Below are positions 1-12,892 of a stretch of DNA of 64,000 bases, piece after piece. Made by a program: the position numbers and the translations under genes. Every line of letters starts with the position of its first letter. The stretch's first letter is position 1. The notes under the pieces are model-generated. The model was not told the DNA's origin, did not search any database, and saw nothing but the letters and a program-made list of their open reading frames with translations. Source of the DNA: Miscanthus floridulus (Eukaryota; Streptophyta; Magnoliopsida; Poales; Poaceae); contig NC_089581.1 in the NCBI RefSeq assembly GCF_019320115.1, positions 66,705,500 through 66,769,499 on the forward strand, given 5' to 3'.

Positions 1-108
1 GACCGTAAGTGCAAGTGTGGCATCAAGGCTCACAAAGGAGTTGTTCTATCTGAGTTAGGATATGGATACTACTGTGGCAATGCTTATGGAAGGCCATCTG
101 AGTTATTG
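1..108 (+). pseudogene. MULE-associated gene, exon with Cys-rich motif (5' truncated by window)
   Basis: The reading frame is open from base 1 to a GT donor after 108. It shows a KCKCGIKAH motif followed by YYCG, a Cys spacing like the small GRF-type zinc fingers found in plant transposon proteins (inference). The frame ends in phase 0 and continues in phase 0 at 4,597, where the peptide runs VGRTFNWKDF. The intron between them is interrupted by a solo LTR. The gene runs towards the minus-strand transposase and PMD genes, a convergent layout like that of MuDR. Its function is unknown. Confidence 0.4.
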
Positions 109-127
109 GTGAGTTGACTAAACCGGT

Positions 128-3100
128 TGTAACACTCTCAGTGTTACGTTGTACAACTTTTGCTAAAAACACTGTATGAGCATCATACTTATGTGTAAAT
201 GTGTGTAACATAAAGTATAAATCAATGTACGGCACTTGAAACGTTCATCCGAAACAAGAAACAAATGTTACGCTTCATGTCACTTAATATCGTTTAGTAT
301 TCTAAGTGAATTTTTTTATCGAACAAAAATGCTATAGAACGTTTATGCAAACTTTGATAAAGTTTGTAGTACGAACTTCGTAGGCGACGATGAAATGCGT
401 GTGGTCGAGGATGAGGTTCGCTAGCAAATATGTCAAGAAGCTCGGAAATTGGAATTCGACGTGAAACCATTCGAGGTTTATTCATTTCACATTAAGTCTG
501 TAATTGGGCCAATGAAGCCATGTTTGGCACTTTTTGTAGAGCGACCAGCTTAGGAAGTGGTGAGATGTCATGGCTTAGGTCGATAGCCCTACGTACCCTC
601 TTGCGTATAGAAGAATTGGTTTGGTGTTTGGACCATCGGGTAGGATTTTCAAAAGCTTTCAAAAGCATGCACGTCACATAGTTTCAACCAAAGCCAGTGC
701 TAGTCATGGTCACCACCTCTGTTTGGCACCGCTGCTGCCACTGCTGGCTGCCAGTGAGCACTGCCGAGCCCGCCGTGTTGCCACTATTGCGCTTGTGCGG
801 GCACGCCACGCATGGGCCGCCGCACTGGCCGTCCTAGCCACTACCCTTGCCCTACTGGTTGCGCTACGCTGCTGCTCTAGCACGCCGCGTACGCTCCCAC
901 ACCGGCCGCCATTGTGCCTGCGCATGTACACCCGCGCGTTGGCCCTGCGCTGCCAGCCTAGGTCTCCTGCTGTCGTGTGCTGCCACACGGCACGCGCGCG
1001 CTGGGCCCGGCCATGCCTGGCTGCTCTGCTCCTCCTTCAATGCGTCTGCCCATGGCTACTGCTCGCCATCGCGTCACGTCGTGTCGCTTGCCCTGTGCGC
1101 TATCCGGCGCTGCCGTCCCGCTACTGCTTCCGTTGACATCGACTATGTGCGCGCATGGGCTCGTCCTGCTTGCCTCGTCCTCACGCTTGCGCTTGAGGCC
1201 ATGCCAAAGGTGCCAGTCATGTCGCCTGGAAGGTCACCGGCCGACCAAGCCATGCCAAAGCCAAATTGATGCGCTGGCCCCCTTTCTTTGTACCGAGCAC
1301 ATTTGGTGGTCGAGTGGAAGGACAGCGTCGTGCCAAATCGGTCACTGTGGCAGTGGTACAATGGAGGGCCACCAATTTGAAATTTTGCCATCGCCGCCCG
1401 CCATAAGTCCATAGGTGCACACTCCACCGTTTTCCAATTAGCGGTGCACACTATGAGCTCGGGTAGTTAGCTATCGAGTGAAGTCATCCCGATGTTCGTT
1501 CGGTCTACAGTGAGGTAAGGTGGGGCGTTCCCCTCGCGGCAGTCCACCATGGCCGCTAAAGCGTGCGCACAGCCAGAGCATCATGTGGTGCTTCGCCGTT
1601 TCAATTAGGTTGTGCCTTGAGTAATAGTTGACTTGGTTATCGCGCTCATGCAGTGGTTTCGTCGGTGGAGCCACGAGTCATAGAGACGCCTTCGATGTGC
1701 TCGTCGAGAACCAGAGTCACCCCGTGTTCATGGCCGACCACCTTGCCGAGCCTCGTGCCTTTGCCCAGTTTGTCCATCACACCGCTGGTGAGGTCCTCTT
1801 GCTCCTAGGGTAGCTGGTTGACTCAATTAGGGCCGGGGTTTGCTAGAGCGCGTAGCTGTCCCTAGCGGACGTAGGTAGATGTTGTTTCCGTGGCTGACGT
1901 GTTTGAAGGTAGTAGCGGACCAATTAGGACTTCTACATTATTTAACGTAGCCTGCAGACGGTCACCAAGTAGTAGTAGAGGTGTTCGAATAGGTGGTTTC
2001 ACCGGCGTCGGGCTACCGTGGCACGTGGCCACGCCTGCGTGGTGCGCCATTCTAGGCGTGTGTTACTTCAATCTGTTGAGCGTGGCACGAGGAAGCTCGT
2101 GGGGATGCTGGTGTGTGTCGGAGTGGTCGGTGCTCGCCGGCATATGGCCGGTGAGGTCGCGACTCTGTTAAGTCCGGCCAGGGGCGTCGTGACGTGAATT
2201 TGAAGTAAACCAAGGGGCTAAGTGCTATAGTCAGTGAGAGGAGGGAATAGTGGAATGGGCTGCATTGCTATTTGATGGGAACCCGAGGGCTCTTTTGCAT
2301 GATGTGGTGCGCGCGCGGGTCTTTTCCCCATGGGCCGCTGGTGCGCGTGGGCTGTGCCAAGCTGGGTCGCGCCTGATGCGCTGCGCAAGTGCATGCGCGG
2401 GAGTCGTGGGTTGGGTCAGGAGCGCTCGCGTGGCCGCGGAGTTAGAAATCAGTTTTCTGTTTTTCTGTAAATTCATGCATATTTATTCAATATTAGTTTG
2501 AGCCGAACTTTAATAAATTGCAGTAAATCATGTAGGTGTCCAAAAATAGTGAAACCAATTTTGTTAGGTTCGCAAAATTACCATCTACTTGTTAGTACAA
2601 TTAGATTACAGTTAGATGTGACTGATGGTAGTTTCATAAATTCAAACTAAAGAGCTTAGTATTATGTAGATTAATATTGTAGGAATATTTGTGGAAATTG
2701 GTGATAGCTATAGCTATGAAAATTTTATAGTAGCCTCACTAGATTATCATGTACTTGCTATAAATTTTGTAGCCCTAGAGTGGGATGATAAATAGAGTAG
2801 CCATTATCCTTGCTTTATCATATATAGCGTAAATCAGCATTAGGAGTAAGAATACCTGTAGTTGCTATAATAATAATGGATGTCATACTTCAAACTTATT
2901 ATCGGTAACAATAGATAGCTTAGTACCATGGTCGGTAGCACTAGCTTAGTAGTTAAACAGATGTACTTTTATTTTAAGAGTTGCTGTTGCTATATTACTA
3001 AGCATTGCATCATCATTTCATGCATGTAGATCACGAGCTAGTAGAATTCATGCCCTGTCAACGAACAGGAGTATGATGAAGTCATTGAGGAGTACGAGGA

Positions 3101-3211
3101 GGAGATCCTCGTGCAGGAAGGAGCCCTAGAACCAGTTTGGTGCTGACCTTACTGACCCGTCGCCTGCCCAAGGCAAGCCCCGATGCATAACCCTTATTTT
3201 TATGATCACTG

Positions 3212-3244
<33 letters not shown>

Positions 3245-4530
3245 GATGTGCATTTAAGTTACAGACATTTTATGGAAACTACATGCATAAATATATATAC
3301 CCATGAGTCCTACTAGTGTAGGTCGAGTAGATGCTATGCTCAGGATATCGGTAGCATGAGTAACCTGCCGTTACTCGCAAATAGGTGATAAATATGATCA
3401 CTAGTGATAAAATGGTGGAAAGAAAAATAGTGAACGAGTAGGGATATGGTTTGGGTACAGGTGGGTGTAAGGGGTTGTGTCCTGCAGGCCAACATGGCAT
3501 AGCTCGGTTACACTTTTTCCTGTCTATGTCCATTAAGGACCGGTCGTTGCATAAGGCATCATGGGCAAGTCATAGATTTATTGTCCCGAGCGCATACTTG
3601 GGTATGGGCGCAGGGAAGACTTGTTGCTCTCTTATCGTGGATCCGGCTCTTTCTGGACCGACTGATGAGAGGCGGAGATGGTGGAGGTTCTTGCACTGCA
3701 CTGAGTTCGGGACTCAGGAGTGGGGGCTTGGAGTCCAAGTTTGGACGAGGACCTAGACACCTAAGATAGGAGGGCGATGGGTTAGTCCTGCTTGTGCCTG
3801 GGGTACAAGCAGGGGCAGTGTGTTTTTAGGGGCACCCAGCTAGGGCACATTGATTCATGAATCAGTCGGGCGATCCAGTACTGGCTTGTTTCGTGTCTAG
3901 CATCCTAGTAAGAACTGAAAGATGAAAGGTGATGAAATGGAACTGATTGCTCAACCCTTGCTTGAAAGTAGAACAAGTGCTTATATAGACTGGATAGATA
4001 ATAACTTAATATGGCCGATAATAATAACATAAATAAGGACTCACTGTTAGTATTGCTTTTTGCTAAAAGAAAACCTAGCAAACCATAAAGCTTATCATAT
4101 TCCTTGGAGTCAGGAAATTATTCCCACTACTCGGATAAGTCTTGCGAGTACATTGTGTACTCAGGGTTTATTTACCTCAGTTGCAGGTGATGCATGAGAA
4201 GTACCCTTGTGTGGAGGATTCTTCTGGTGGGCTCAGACGGATCCTCGTTCTTATCGCTACATGTTTACTTTAAATTCCGCTGTTTATCATTCCGCACTCT
4301 GACATTGGGTATTGTAATAATGTACTTTTAAGAAACTCTGATGTATGAAATGGACTAGTATTATAACTCATTCTCATTATTGGATCCTTGGGAAAAATGT
4401 GGATCTTTCGAGTTCTCCCTTGGGGTGTGCCTGACGGATATCGCCCGCTGTAGCTTGCTTTCGGGGTGCTTAGTGTCTAGTGGAAGACGAGCAACTCTGT
4501 AAGCGTGTCATTTCGGGTGATTCTGCCACA
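128..4530 (+). mobile_element. Solo LTR, Ty3/gypsy (Tekay/Del-like), nested in an intron
   Basis: It starts TGTAACACTCTCAGTG and ends GATTCTGCCACA, matching my memory of long grass Tekay/Del-type LTRs. The immediate flanks CCGGT and TCGAT could be a 5-bp target duplication changed by two transitions. It contains a GC-rich block (about 700-2,450), an AT-rich block, a (TA)n tract near 3,213-3,244 and a GAGGAGTACGAGGAGGAG stretch typical of this LTR type. No gag or pol is present, so it is a solo LTR. The many small ORFs inside are GC-driven and not genes. The family name comes from memory, not from a search. Confidence 0.6.
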
Positions 4531-4596
4531 TCGATGAAGTTACTACATGAACTGTAGGCCACCAATTTGTTTGCTTATTGCTTTGTGTTTGCTTAG

Positions 4597-5113
4597 GTGG
4601 GGAGGACATTCAATTGGAAGGACTTCACTGGCCGTGGAGAGTTAGTGGAGAGGTTGAAGATACATTCACCACTCAAAAAAGAGAGCAAGCAGTTGGATGC
4701 GGGAGGAGAAGCAGATGGAGGTGAGGATGAGGTACGGGGTAGGGATGCCATCATGGAAGACCCGTAACATGATTTTAGAGGACTTTCCTCAAGTGATCGG
4801 TCGACAGCTGAGTTTTTACAATAATGAGGCCGAGTTGATGAGCTTCTAGGTGACAAAACAAGGAGGCCAAGGATAAGAGGGAGATGGCCTTTTTCCAAAG
4901 GCATTTGCAGTCGCTTATGTGAGTAATTGATTTCAAAATATGTTTTCACTTGTGCATTGTCTTTACAATTGTTGCCTAATGAGACATTGTTTTGTTCTTG
5001 TAGTCCCCTGATGATGCACCGAATGACGGCATATCTCCGCACCCATGGAGGAGGATGATGACGATGACGATGACCATGACCACGACGATGACGATGACGA
5101 GAACGATGAGTAG
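4597..5113 (+). pseudogene. MULE-associated convergent gene, 3' exons
   Basis: An AG acceptor at 4,595-4,596 opens a frame reading VGRTFNWKDFTGRGELVERL, in phase with the exon at 1-108. The frame breaks near 4,765. A GT donor follows 4,918, and an AG at 5,002-5,003 opens a last exon with a run of GAT/GAC codons, giving an acidic tail ending at TAG 5,111-5,113. Only 4,888 onward is present in the second duplicate (29,723-29,943), so that copy lacks the N-terminal exons. The function is unknown. Confidence 0.4.
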
Positions 5114-5502
5114 TGTTTCCTCTCAACTGATGCCTACAAGGTGTAGTACATATTTTGCAAATGCCAATACTTTTGGCATTACGTAGGTATTGTATATGGT
5201 AGATGGAGGACTGGTACTGATAGCGCTGCTTCTTTTGTGCAAAGGCAGCAAGATCTATATATATTTTGCAAATGGCCTAGGGTTGACATTTGGTAGTACT
5301 TGTTCATGGTAGATGGAAGACTAGTGTTAGTAGTAGTGCTTGTATATGCTAGATGGAACACTTATGTACGTGATGATGATGATGATGACCTTCGAACAAT
5401 GCTTCGAACTCCTTATTGTGTGTAATGCTTTGAACTCAGTTATGATATGACTCATTATGGTGTGTCATGCGAACAATGTTTCGAAACCATGAAAAAATAC
5501 AT

Positions 5503-5727
5503 AGTCAACAAGTTATGAAATGGTGGACTTAGGAAATGGTTTCACAAAAATAGCGTCACTTGGAGGAAATGGCCAAGAAATTTTATGTTTGGAAAAATCC
5601 ATGAAGAAAATTCAATGTCAATAAGTTATGAAATGGTACTTAGGAAATGGTTTCACAAAAATAGCGTCACTTGGAGGAAATGGCCAAGAAATTTTATGTT
5701 TGGAAGAAACATGAAAAATTCAATTTT
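5503..5727. repeat. 113-bp tandem repeat, two units
   Basis: AAGTTATGAAATGG followed by GGAAATGGTTTCACAAAAA and GTCACTTGGAGGAAATGG occurs twice with a spacing of about 113 bp. It lies in the non-coding interval between the convergent MULE genes, next to a short (GAT)n tract at 5,370-5,390. It recurs in copy B around 30,345-30,540. No function is evident. Confidence 0.7.
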
Positions 5728-5784
5728 AAGGACATAAGTTTTAAAAAAATTCATGAAAGCTTAGATAGTTGGAGGTAATGGTCG

Positions 5785-6210
5785 AAGCTAATAGATTTCC
5801 AGGACTATCGTGACAGCCAAAGTGGCATGAGAAGCCTATCGCGCCGGAGTCGCTAGCACGACCAGCCTATCACACCACCCATGCCGGCGTGACAAGGACT
5901 CACTAGGCCTAGGCCAGACCTCTTTGGTTTCGAAGGCTGGCTGATACGATAGTGTTGTGCCAGCATTAGTGGCATGACTAGTGTCGCGTCAGCCTGACTG
6001 GCATGGCTCTGTCGTGCCAACCAGCCATCGAAACCAAAGAGGTCTGGCCTAGCCTGTGAGTACTTGTCGTGCCAGCATGAGTGGCTCGACAGGCTTGTCG
6101 CGCCAGCTACTCTGGCATGGCAGTCTTGTCATGCCACTTTGCCTAGTGCAACAGTCATTTGCACAATGTTCCATGATGGCTGCCGCACCACCTTTGCTGG
6201 CGCGATAGGC
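5785..6210. repeat. Cluster of TCGCGCCA-like motifs with a 30-bp inverted repeat (MULE interior, copy A)
   Basis: Many variants of GTCGCGCCA and TGGCATGACA are packed into about 400 bp, like the cluster at the right element end (12,893-13,060). Inside it, 5,911-5,940 and 6,021-6,050 form a 30-bp inverted repeat with one mismatch around an 80-bp loop. It lies between the 3' ends of the convergent genes. It may be subterminal or foldback sequence of the element; function is inferred only. Confidence 0.6.
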
Positions 6211-6991
6211 CCGAAAACAATTTTTTCCATTTCTTCCACACTTCTTAATACATAAGTACAAGTGAGACATATACATGGCATATAACAGTTCATAGATGCC
6301 CAACATGGGTGACAAGTTCACAAATGACCAACATAGCATATAACATCAAGTCCACATAGTTCATACACAACTGATAGTTCACAAAGTCCACATAGTTCAC
6401 AAGGCCATCGACAAAGTCCAGTTCACAAGTCATCGACAAAGTCCAAATAAGCACATAGTCGACATAGTTGTTCCATGACGAACATAGACAACAAAAGGAC
6501 ATAGTTCATAAAGTATGCTTGAGATGGATTAAGTAGGCATGAAGGGGTCTCGAGGATGACATAGACGACCTGGATGTGTTGGTTGGAGATTAGGAGTGCC
6601 GACATCGAAGTGGATCATGGGCACGTCCTCGCACAGTTTCGTCCTTGACCTCATCGCGGTCGTTGGGACAAACTCTACATAAAACATATACAACTATACA
6701 TGTCAAACAAGTAACATGAGGAAATAGTAAAGTGGTGGTCATTTTCACAAAATATCAATGATGTTGGCCATCCACTATCATGAACACTCATGGGTTAGTG
6801 TAAGATTACACAATAAGCACTTTATGACCAAGTGGATTACCATTTGTACTACTTAACATACTTCTAGCAGCTTAACATACTATTAGCAGATAAACAACCA
6901 CATGACGAACTTTATTTCAAGGGCATAGTTATACTATTGAATCCATACCCTTATAATAGCCTCATGTACTACTTGGTAATGACACACGCAC

Positions 6992-9264
6992 CTGAGTTTG
7001 TGTACCCTGAGGAGCATCAGCAATGTTGGGAACCTGTTAGCTTGTCTTGGTCATACGTTGGATCATTGATGTCATCATCATCTCCATCATCGTCGTCTTT
7101 GTCATCCCTACATCTTGCACGGAAGCTCTTCGCTCTATCAATCAGCTACCCTTTGGCTTGTATGGGTTTGTCATCCTTGGGATGCAAGACCTGGCACTTG
7201 TACATCTTTGTCTCGCATGCAACTCAACTTGCGAGCCATCCATCGACAGGATGTCAACACCTTCTGCAACCATGGTCATGTGAAATGAGAAGTGGTTACA
7301 TATCGTTCCAGGTATAGTTGAAATACATAGGCATAGGGGTATTACCTTGACAAATTCTTCAAGGTATGAATTCTCGATCCCTCCTGCATGTCCAAGGTAA
7401 ACTCCAGCCTCATTGGAAAGGTGAGCTAGCTGAACCACGTACTTTTCAAGTGAAGCTACATCAAGGCATAGTTCAAATGAAATGCTTACCATGTAGTTCT
7501 CAAGTGGTGCTCTCTCCGGCTGCACGTTCGTCCTTGTCATGACATCATAGGGGTCGTTGTCATCGCTCCCTTCTTCATCTATTGGAATGCTGGATAGTGG
7601 TGGATGCACACTAATTCTTGTGGACCTGTGAAGCCACGCTAGGTACACATGGTAGTCGCTGGTCACACAGTGAGCCCCATTATCTAGTTCCACCCTCTCT
7701 CTGGCTTCCCACTCTTGCACATACTTTTGATGCTTTAGAAGCCAGCCATTGCCGCCGAACCTTTTCCTCCTTGAAATCCTGCAAGGATGACACATGTTAC
7801 ATTTTGAGGCCTTGTATGATGCATGCAATGGTGAATCATGATACATGCAAAGTCTAGCTTACTCATGCAATTGATGGGTTGTCGACTCATGCTTGTAGAG
7901 GGAAATTTTGATTCCTACCAAACTACTTCATCACTCTTTGGGGCAAGTGGTGCTCGACGACATAGTAGAAGATCATCACTACATTGGATTGCCACAGCAC
8001 CTTCTCAGCCTCAACATATGGGGCCATGTTCAACTCCCATATGTCTTGCCTATCATATGGATCCCATTGAACCTGTAACTTGTGTTATTAGTACATGGCC
8101 TTGCTGATACTTTATGAAGAAAATGAATGGAAGGCCTCAGGTGGTAAAACAAACCTGATTTAGAGTTAAAACATCCAAATCATTGGAGTATTGAACGTAG
8201 CGCCGTTGCGGCTGACCCCAAACCGACTTAATTCCCTGTCCAAAGGTAGCATACGGGGGGACGATAGTTACCATGTGTCCAAGCCTGAAAAACAAAACAA
8301 TTCTAAGCATTTCACTTAGTGCATGCAGTAAATGAAACACATATAGCAATTAAATGCAAGGTACTTACCACAACTCTACCTCTATGCACCCATCCGATAG
8401 GGAATGCGCTCCCAAATCCAAATCTGAAAGCAAGTATGTGCAACCACCTATGTTGGAATTGGGGTTGGCCCTCCTACATCCCTCGCATAGCTACCGATAC
8501 AACCAAGCAAGAGTGGTAGACCCCCAACTATATTAGGCGATGTTTTCCCATGGCTCACGTAGCTGGGGTAGGACCATCCACGAGACGGTGTTCCTAGAAG
8601 CGTCTAGAAACAGGAACTCTGCCACCATGTGACATAGCTAGACACAAGCATGCCTCTCAATGATGTCGTTCAGTGCATAGGGAGGGCACTTGTTGAAGCG
8701 CTGCCGCAACCAGGCTGAGCTGACACCTGACGTCTTCTTCTCCTTCTTCCCTTCTTCAGGGTCAGGTGGCCGATGCCTGGTAAACTGCTCCACCATATCC
8801 TTCCAGTTTAGTCGCTCTACCATGCCTGTCACTATCGGACCATCCAAGCGAAGGCCCAAAATGTAGCCAATGTCTTGCATGAGCATGGACATCTCTCTAG
8901 AAGTTAGGTGGAAGCTATGGGTCTCCGGATGCCACCTGTCGATGAAGGTGGTGAGGAGGGGACCATCCATGTCTAGGAGGCCAGCATTGATAGCTCTAGC
9001 CAAGCCTAGAAAATTGGCTCCTGCTCTTGAGAGGTACGGGGCGTAGCGCTCGTCCCACTTGAGCGGTTGGTGAGTTCGAGGACACAGCAGGGACCAAGGC
9101 CTAGAAAGAAACAACATTAGAATTCGATAGCGGGGTTAAAGACATTATACATGAAAATAAAATATTGTGTGCAAATCACTTACATCACCGTTGTCGACCA
9201 TCAAGTGCGCTCGGTGGTCCTTGTCATAATAGGTCTCAAGAAGGGGGAACTGCGGGTGCGCCAT
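6992..9264 (-). pseudogene. Plant mobile domain (PMD, MAIN-like) gene of the MULE, copy A
   Basis: The start is ATG at 9,262-9,264 (MAHPQFPLLETYYDKDHRAH); exon 1 ends at a GT donor before 9,184. The next exon (about 8,638-9,100) carries plant-mobile-domain signatures: PRTHQPLKWDERYAPYL, LLDMDGPLLTTFIDRWHPET, SREMSMLMQDIGYILGL. Later exons give the C-terminal part (GWLLKHQKYVQEWEARERV, then YLAWLHRSTR), ending in an acidic tail near 7,060-7,100. Extra bases put copy A out of frame at the exon-2 junction (GGTCCCTG here, GGTCCTG in copy B), and its final stop codon is CAG here. PMD genes occur both as MULE passengers and as host MAIN/MAIL genes; here it sits about 100 bp behind a transposase, so it is element-borne. 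Confidence 0.7.
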
Positions 9265-9366
9265 GCTGCAATTGTGAAAACGATGAGACAAAATAAATAA
9301 AACTTGCTAGATGGTACAAAAGTAATGAACAAATGCATGGAATATATAAGCAACACCTATTTTAAT

Positions 9367-12121
9367 CTATGTATGTACCTTTCTAACCTTCGAACCACTA
9401 TGACTCCCGTTCTGTGTTTCTAATTTCTTTGACTTCTTACGATTCTTATATGTGGCAGCGGTATGACTGGTTTTGTGACATTTGGAGCAACAGACCTGTC
9501 TCGGTGCCTCATCAAAGTCACCAAAACCATACAAATCTTCACCATACTTGTTTGATGCATCCATAACTCCTCGGAGCCATTTTTTCTTCCTTCTACCCTT
9601 CTTTGTTTTCAGAAGGTCCGGATCCGAAACATAATCCAACCCATAGTACTTGGGCCATTGTGTTGGATCTAGGTAAGGCTCAAGCTCAACTCCCACACTT
9701 TGAGAGTGTTTGACATGAGGTAAAAAGGAGACATGAACTTTTCACTTTCGTGGTCTAGACCCCTGCATCTGAAAGCTGTAATGACATGCGAGCAAGAGAC
9801 ATGGAGGAGTTGTGGAATGTTACAAGAGCATTCTACTTTCTCAAGGCCCACCCTATAATTCCTACCACCATACTTCTCGCCCCCCAGGGTTCGTTCCTCC
9901 GGCGAACCTGATATTGTACACTAACCTCGATCGCCCAAAAGCCTTCCCCCACTTGGTTGGAAGCTATCGTCTCCGAGAGATCCAAGTGTTTCGTACCGGC
10001 ACTACCCCATTTCTCTTTAGACGCCTTTGCTATGTTCCATCAATTGATAAAGTATTCATTGCACTTTCTGAATGAGTACTCCACAGTACCTGACATGGGG
10101 ACTACACGGACACCCTTGAACACCTTGTTGAACGATTCTGAACAATTGGTAGTCATCACGCCGTACCGAAGACCTCTAGCATCAAATGCAAGAGCCCACT
10201 TGTCCCTTTGAGGCATCTGATCCGGAAGCCAACTCTTTGCCCTAGCATTGAGGACCTTCTGTAACTCTGCAAGCGTCTCTTCGAACTTTTCCTTCGGTTC
10301 GACACCCACATAGTGACTTCAACTTCTACACTACCTCCTTTTTTGCTACCTCCTCCATATGTTGGCAGCAAAGTGCCTCATGCACCACCTGATGCTCAAG
10401 AGGAGGGCATCCATCTACATGCTCTTTCACAGCTAGTGAGCAGACTGTGATGCCAATATGAGATCATGCATATGTTTCGAGATGAACAGGGGCACATTCT
10501 ATCTCACAAGCTTCATGAACCAACACCAACTATCATCGTTCTCACCCTCAGCCAAAGTGAATGCTAAAGAGACAAGTTGATTGTCCGGGTCCACTCCAAC
10601 GGCAATCATCAATACACCCCTATACTTGCCTATTAGGAATATACCATCAACAAGTACTAAGGGATGACAATGCTTGAAGGCCTCCACGAACTGAGCAAAA
10701 CACCAAAAAACTCTCTACAAAACATGCTTCAGAATGGTATCCATGTCGTGACAATGCTGGCCCACATAAGGATACCACCTAAGGCCTAGATTGTAGTGCT
10801 TCATGGCACTTAGAATCCTAGGAACTTGGTTGTACGCCTCTTTCCAATCGCCCCATAGCAACTCTATAGCATGCTGCTTTACCCACCATGCCTTTGAGTA
10901 CTTCACTATATAACCAGTGAACCCAAATATGGTGTCAATCATGCTTGAAACAGATGTGTCACTATCAGGCCCTAACCGTGCCAACAAGACGACGACCAAG
11001 GCAACAGGCTGTGTTTTGTGCGTGCACACCCTTCGGCTTCGAAGATCGACACGTGTGAGGTTGTCTCACATTGTGAATCTTCCACTTTTCATTTCTCTGC
11101 CTCCGAGCCCATAGACCCTGTTGACATCCATTCTTGTAAAGGACCATGTACCTCTTGTTCTTGTCAGGAGTGGCTCACATAATACAGCCTATGAAACCAA
11201 ATGGCATAATCCATCAGGAAATACTTGAGATGCTCCAACGTATCAAATACCATTCCCTTCTTAATCTCCACCTCCTCGGTATCTGGTACCTCATCGGCCA
11301 ACAACTGACAAACCAGGTGTCACATATTGCCTGGTCAACCATACTAATGTCCATGAAATTTGGTACCGAGGGTACCTCCACATGGACAACCTTCAATTGC
11401 CTCAATTCAACTGTCATTGTACTCCATTCTCAATAACTCGTCAGCTGGGACTCCTATTGCGTCCGATAACCCTCCCTCACAACAATCACTTTCGTCCTCG
11501 CTACTAGGCTTAGACCTATACTCATTCTCCAACACATCATCCGAAGTACTTGGCCCCTGAAGTAAAGTCATCTTCGTCCACTGGAGGCAACATCAACTTT
11601 GTCATCCTCCTATCCTTGCGATATGTCATCCATATCATGTGTTCCATCTCCGTTGCCATCGTCCTCATCAAACGTTTCTTCATCGAAATCATCATTCAAG
11701 GCACCAGGCTAACATGACCTATCAACTTCTCTAACGACAACCACATGCAACTCTTCGTCTTGGGTAAGGTTCTCTACAGGGCTCCACATCCACATTATCA
11801 TCCACAACCACCACAATTTGCCTAGACCACTTCTCCACAACAACTTGCAAGCACCTAACACTGCTACTCTTGACAACCTCTATGTAGTTCTTCCATTCAT
11901 CCTCACATGACAAACACATCAACACATAATGTGCTCGTTCCTTTCCCACAGTCAAATCTGCCATTGAAACTTAGTGGCCACCCAAATTTATCCCGACACT
12001 TGCTAACCAAAGCATCAAAGGTAGGAGGTCCACTAAAGAACTCATCATGTTCGTGCATGCTTTCGAACTCCCCGTTTGCTTTCACTTTGCCACCATGAAA
12101 CATTCGCACTAACCGATCCAT
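9367..12121 (-). pseudogene. MuDR-type transposase relic, copy A
   Basis: Domains in order: an N-terminal part from ATG 12,121 (MDRLVRMFHGGKVKANGEFE); an acidic linker; the MuDR DNA-binding region (FDTLEHLKYFLMDYAIW and HTCRSSKPKGVHAQNTACCL in the better-preserved copy B); the MULE catalytic region with the first Asp in PLVLVDGIFLIGKYRGVLMI; a SWIM finger (ECSCNIPQLLHVSCSHVI); and a zinc knuckle CCSKCHKTSHTAAT whose last Cys is Tyr. In-frame stops at 11,709, 11,610, 10,715 and 10,499 are shared with copy B, so the gene was dead before duplication. The expected ISD motif reads ISY (codon at 10,456-10,458), losing the second catalytic Asp. Further 1-bp insertions occur only in this copy. Confidence 0.8.
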
Positions 12122-12818
12122 CTACAAAATACGAACCAACACATCAACAATATACGAAACTATGCATTTCGAAAATAAATCATATCCATTCACTAATACA
12201 CTAAAATAACTTCACAGTGATGTCACCAAAGGCAACAAACATACCAATCTAAATCCACCATGCATCTACTACCTACGTCCATGCAACACATAGTTTACGT
12301 CCAATCCACGTGCAGAGTATATCCAAAACCTAATCTACGCATCAAATACCAACGAGCAACGATAAAAATATTCACACCATCCCTAATTTCCTAACCCTAG
12401 TCATGGAACTGATGAGGCAAGAAATCAAGAAATCGAGGGGGAAGAAGATCAACATGGTTGTTTACGTGACTACACGGCCTACGGAGGTGAGGGCCGACGT
12501 TGGGGGAAGTCGGCGTCAGTACGCCTATGGCACGACGAGAGAGGGAGTAGTAGCAGCAGCCGCTCAACTCCCCTGCGGCGATCGGAGACGGCGTGGACGG
12601 ACGGAGGTGGCGGTGGAGGCGTCCCAGGCGACAATGGCGCCTAGGCCGCGTCCTCTTCTTCCCTAAGCGACTCAGGAATGGATGGAGATGGAGAGGGAGA
12701 GGGAGACAGAGGGTGCACGAAGTGGGAGGGACCGGGGTGGCACGGTGGCGTGGCTACACGGCTGCTCGCGGGCCGGCGGTGGCGGCAGCACGCGGTGTCG
12801 GGGGCGGATGCGGGTGAG

Positions 12819-12855
<37 letters not shown>

Positions 12856-12892
12856 AAATGGGCCAGGCCGGCCAAAACCTAACTCGGCCTAG

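Noticed and set aside
621..2501. Many long overlapping ORFs on both strands
   Set aside because: They are GC-rich frames inside an LTR, with no domains and no splice logic.
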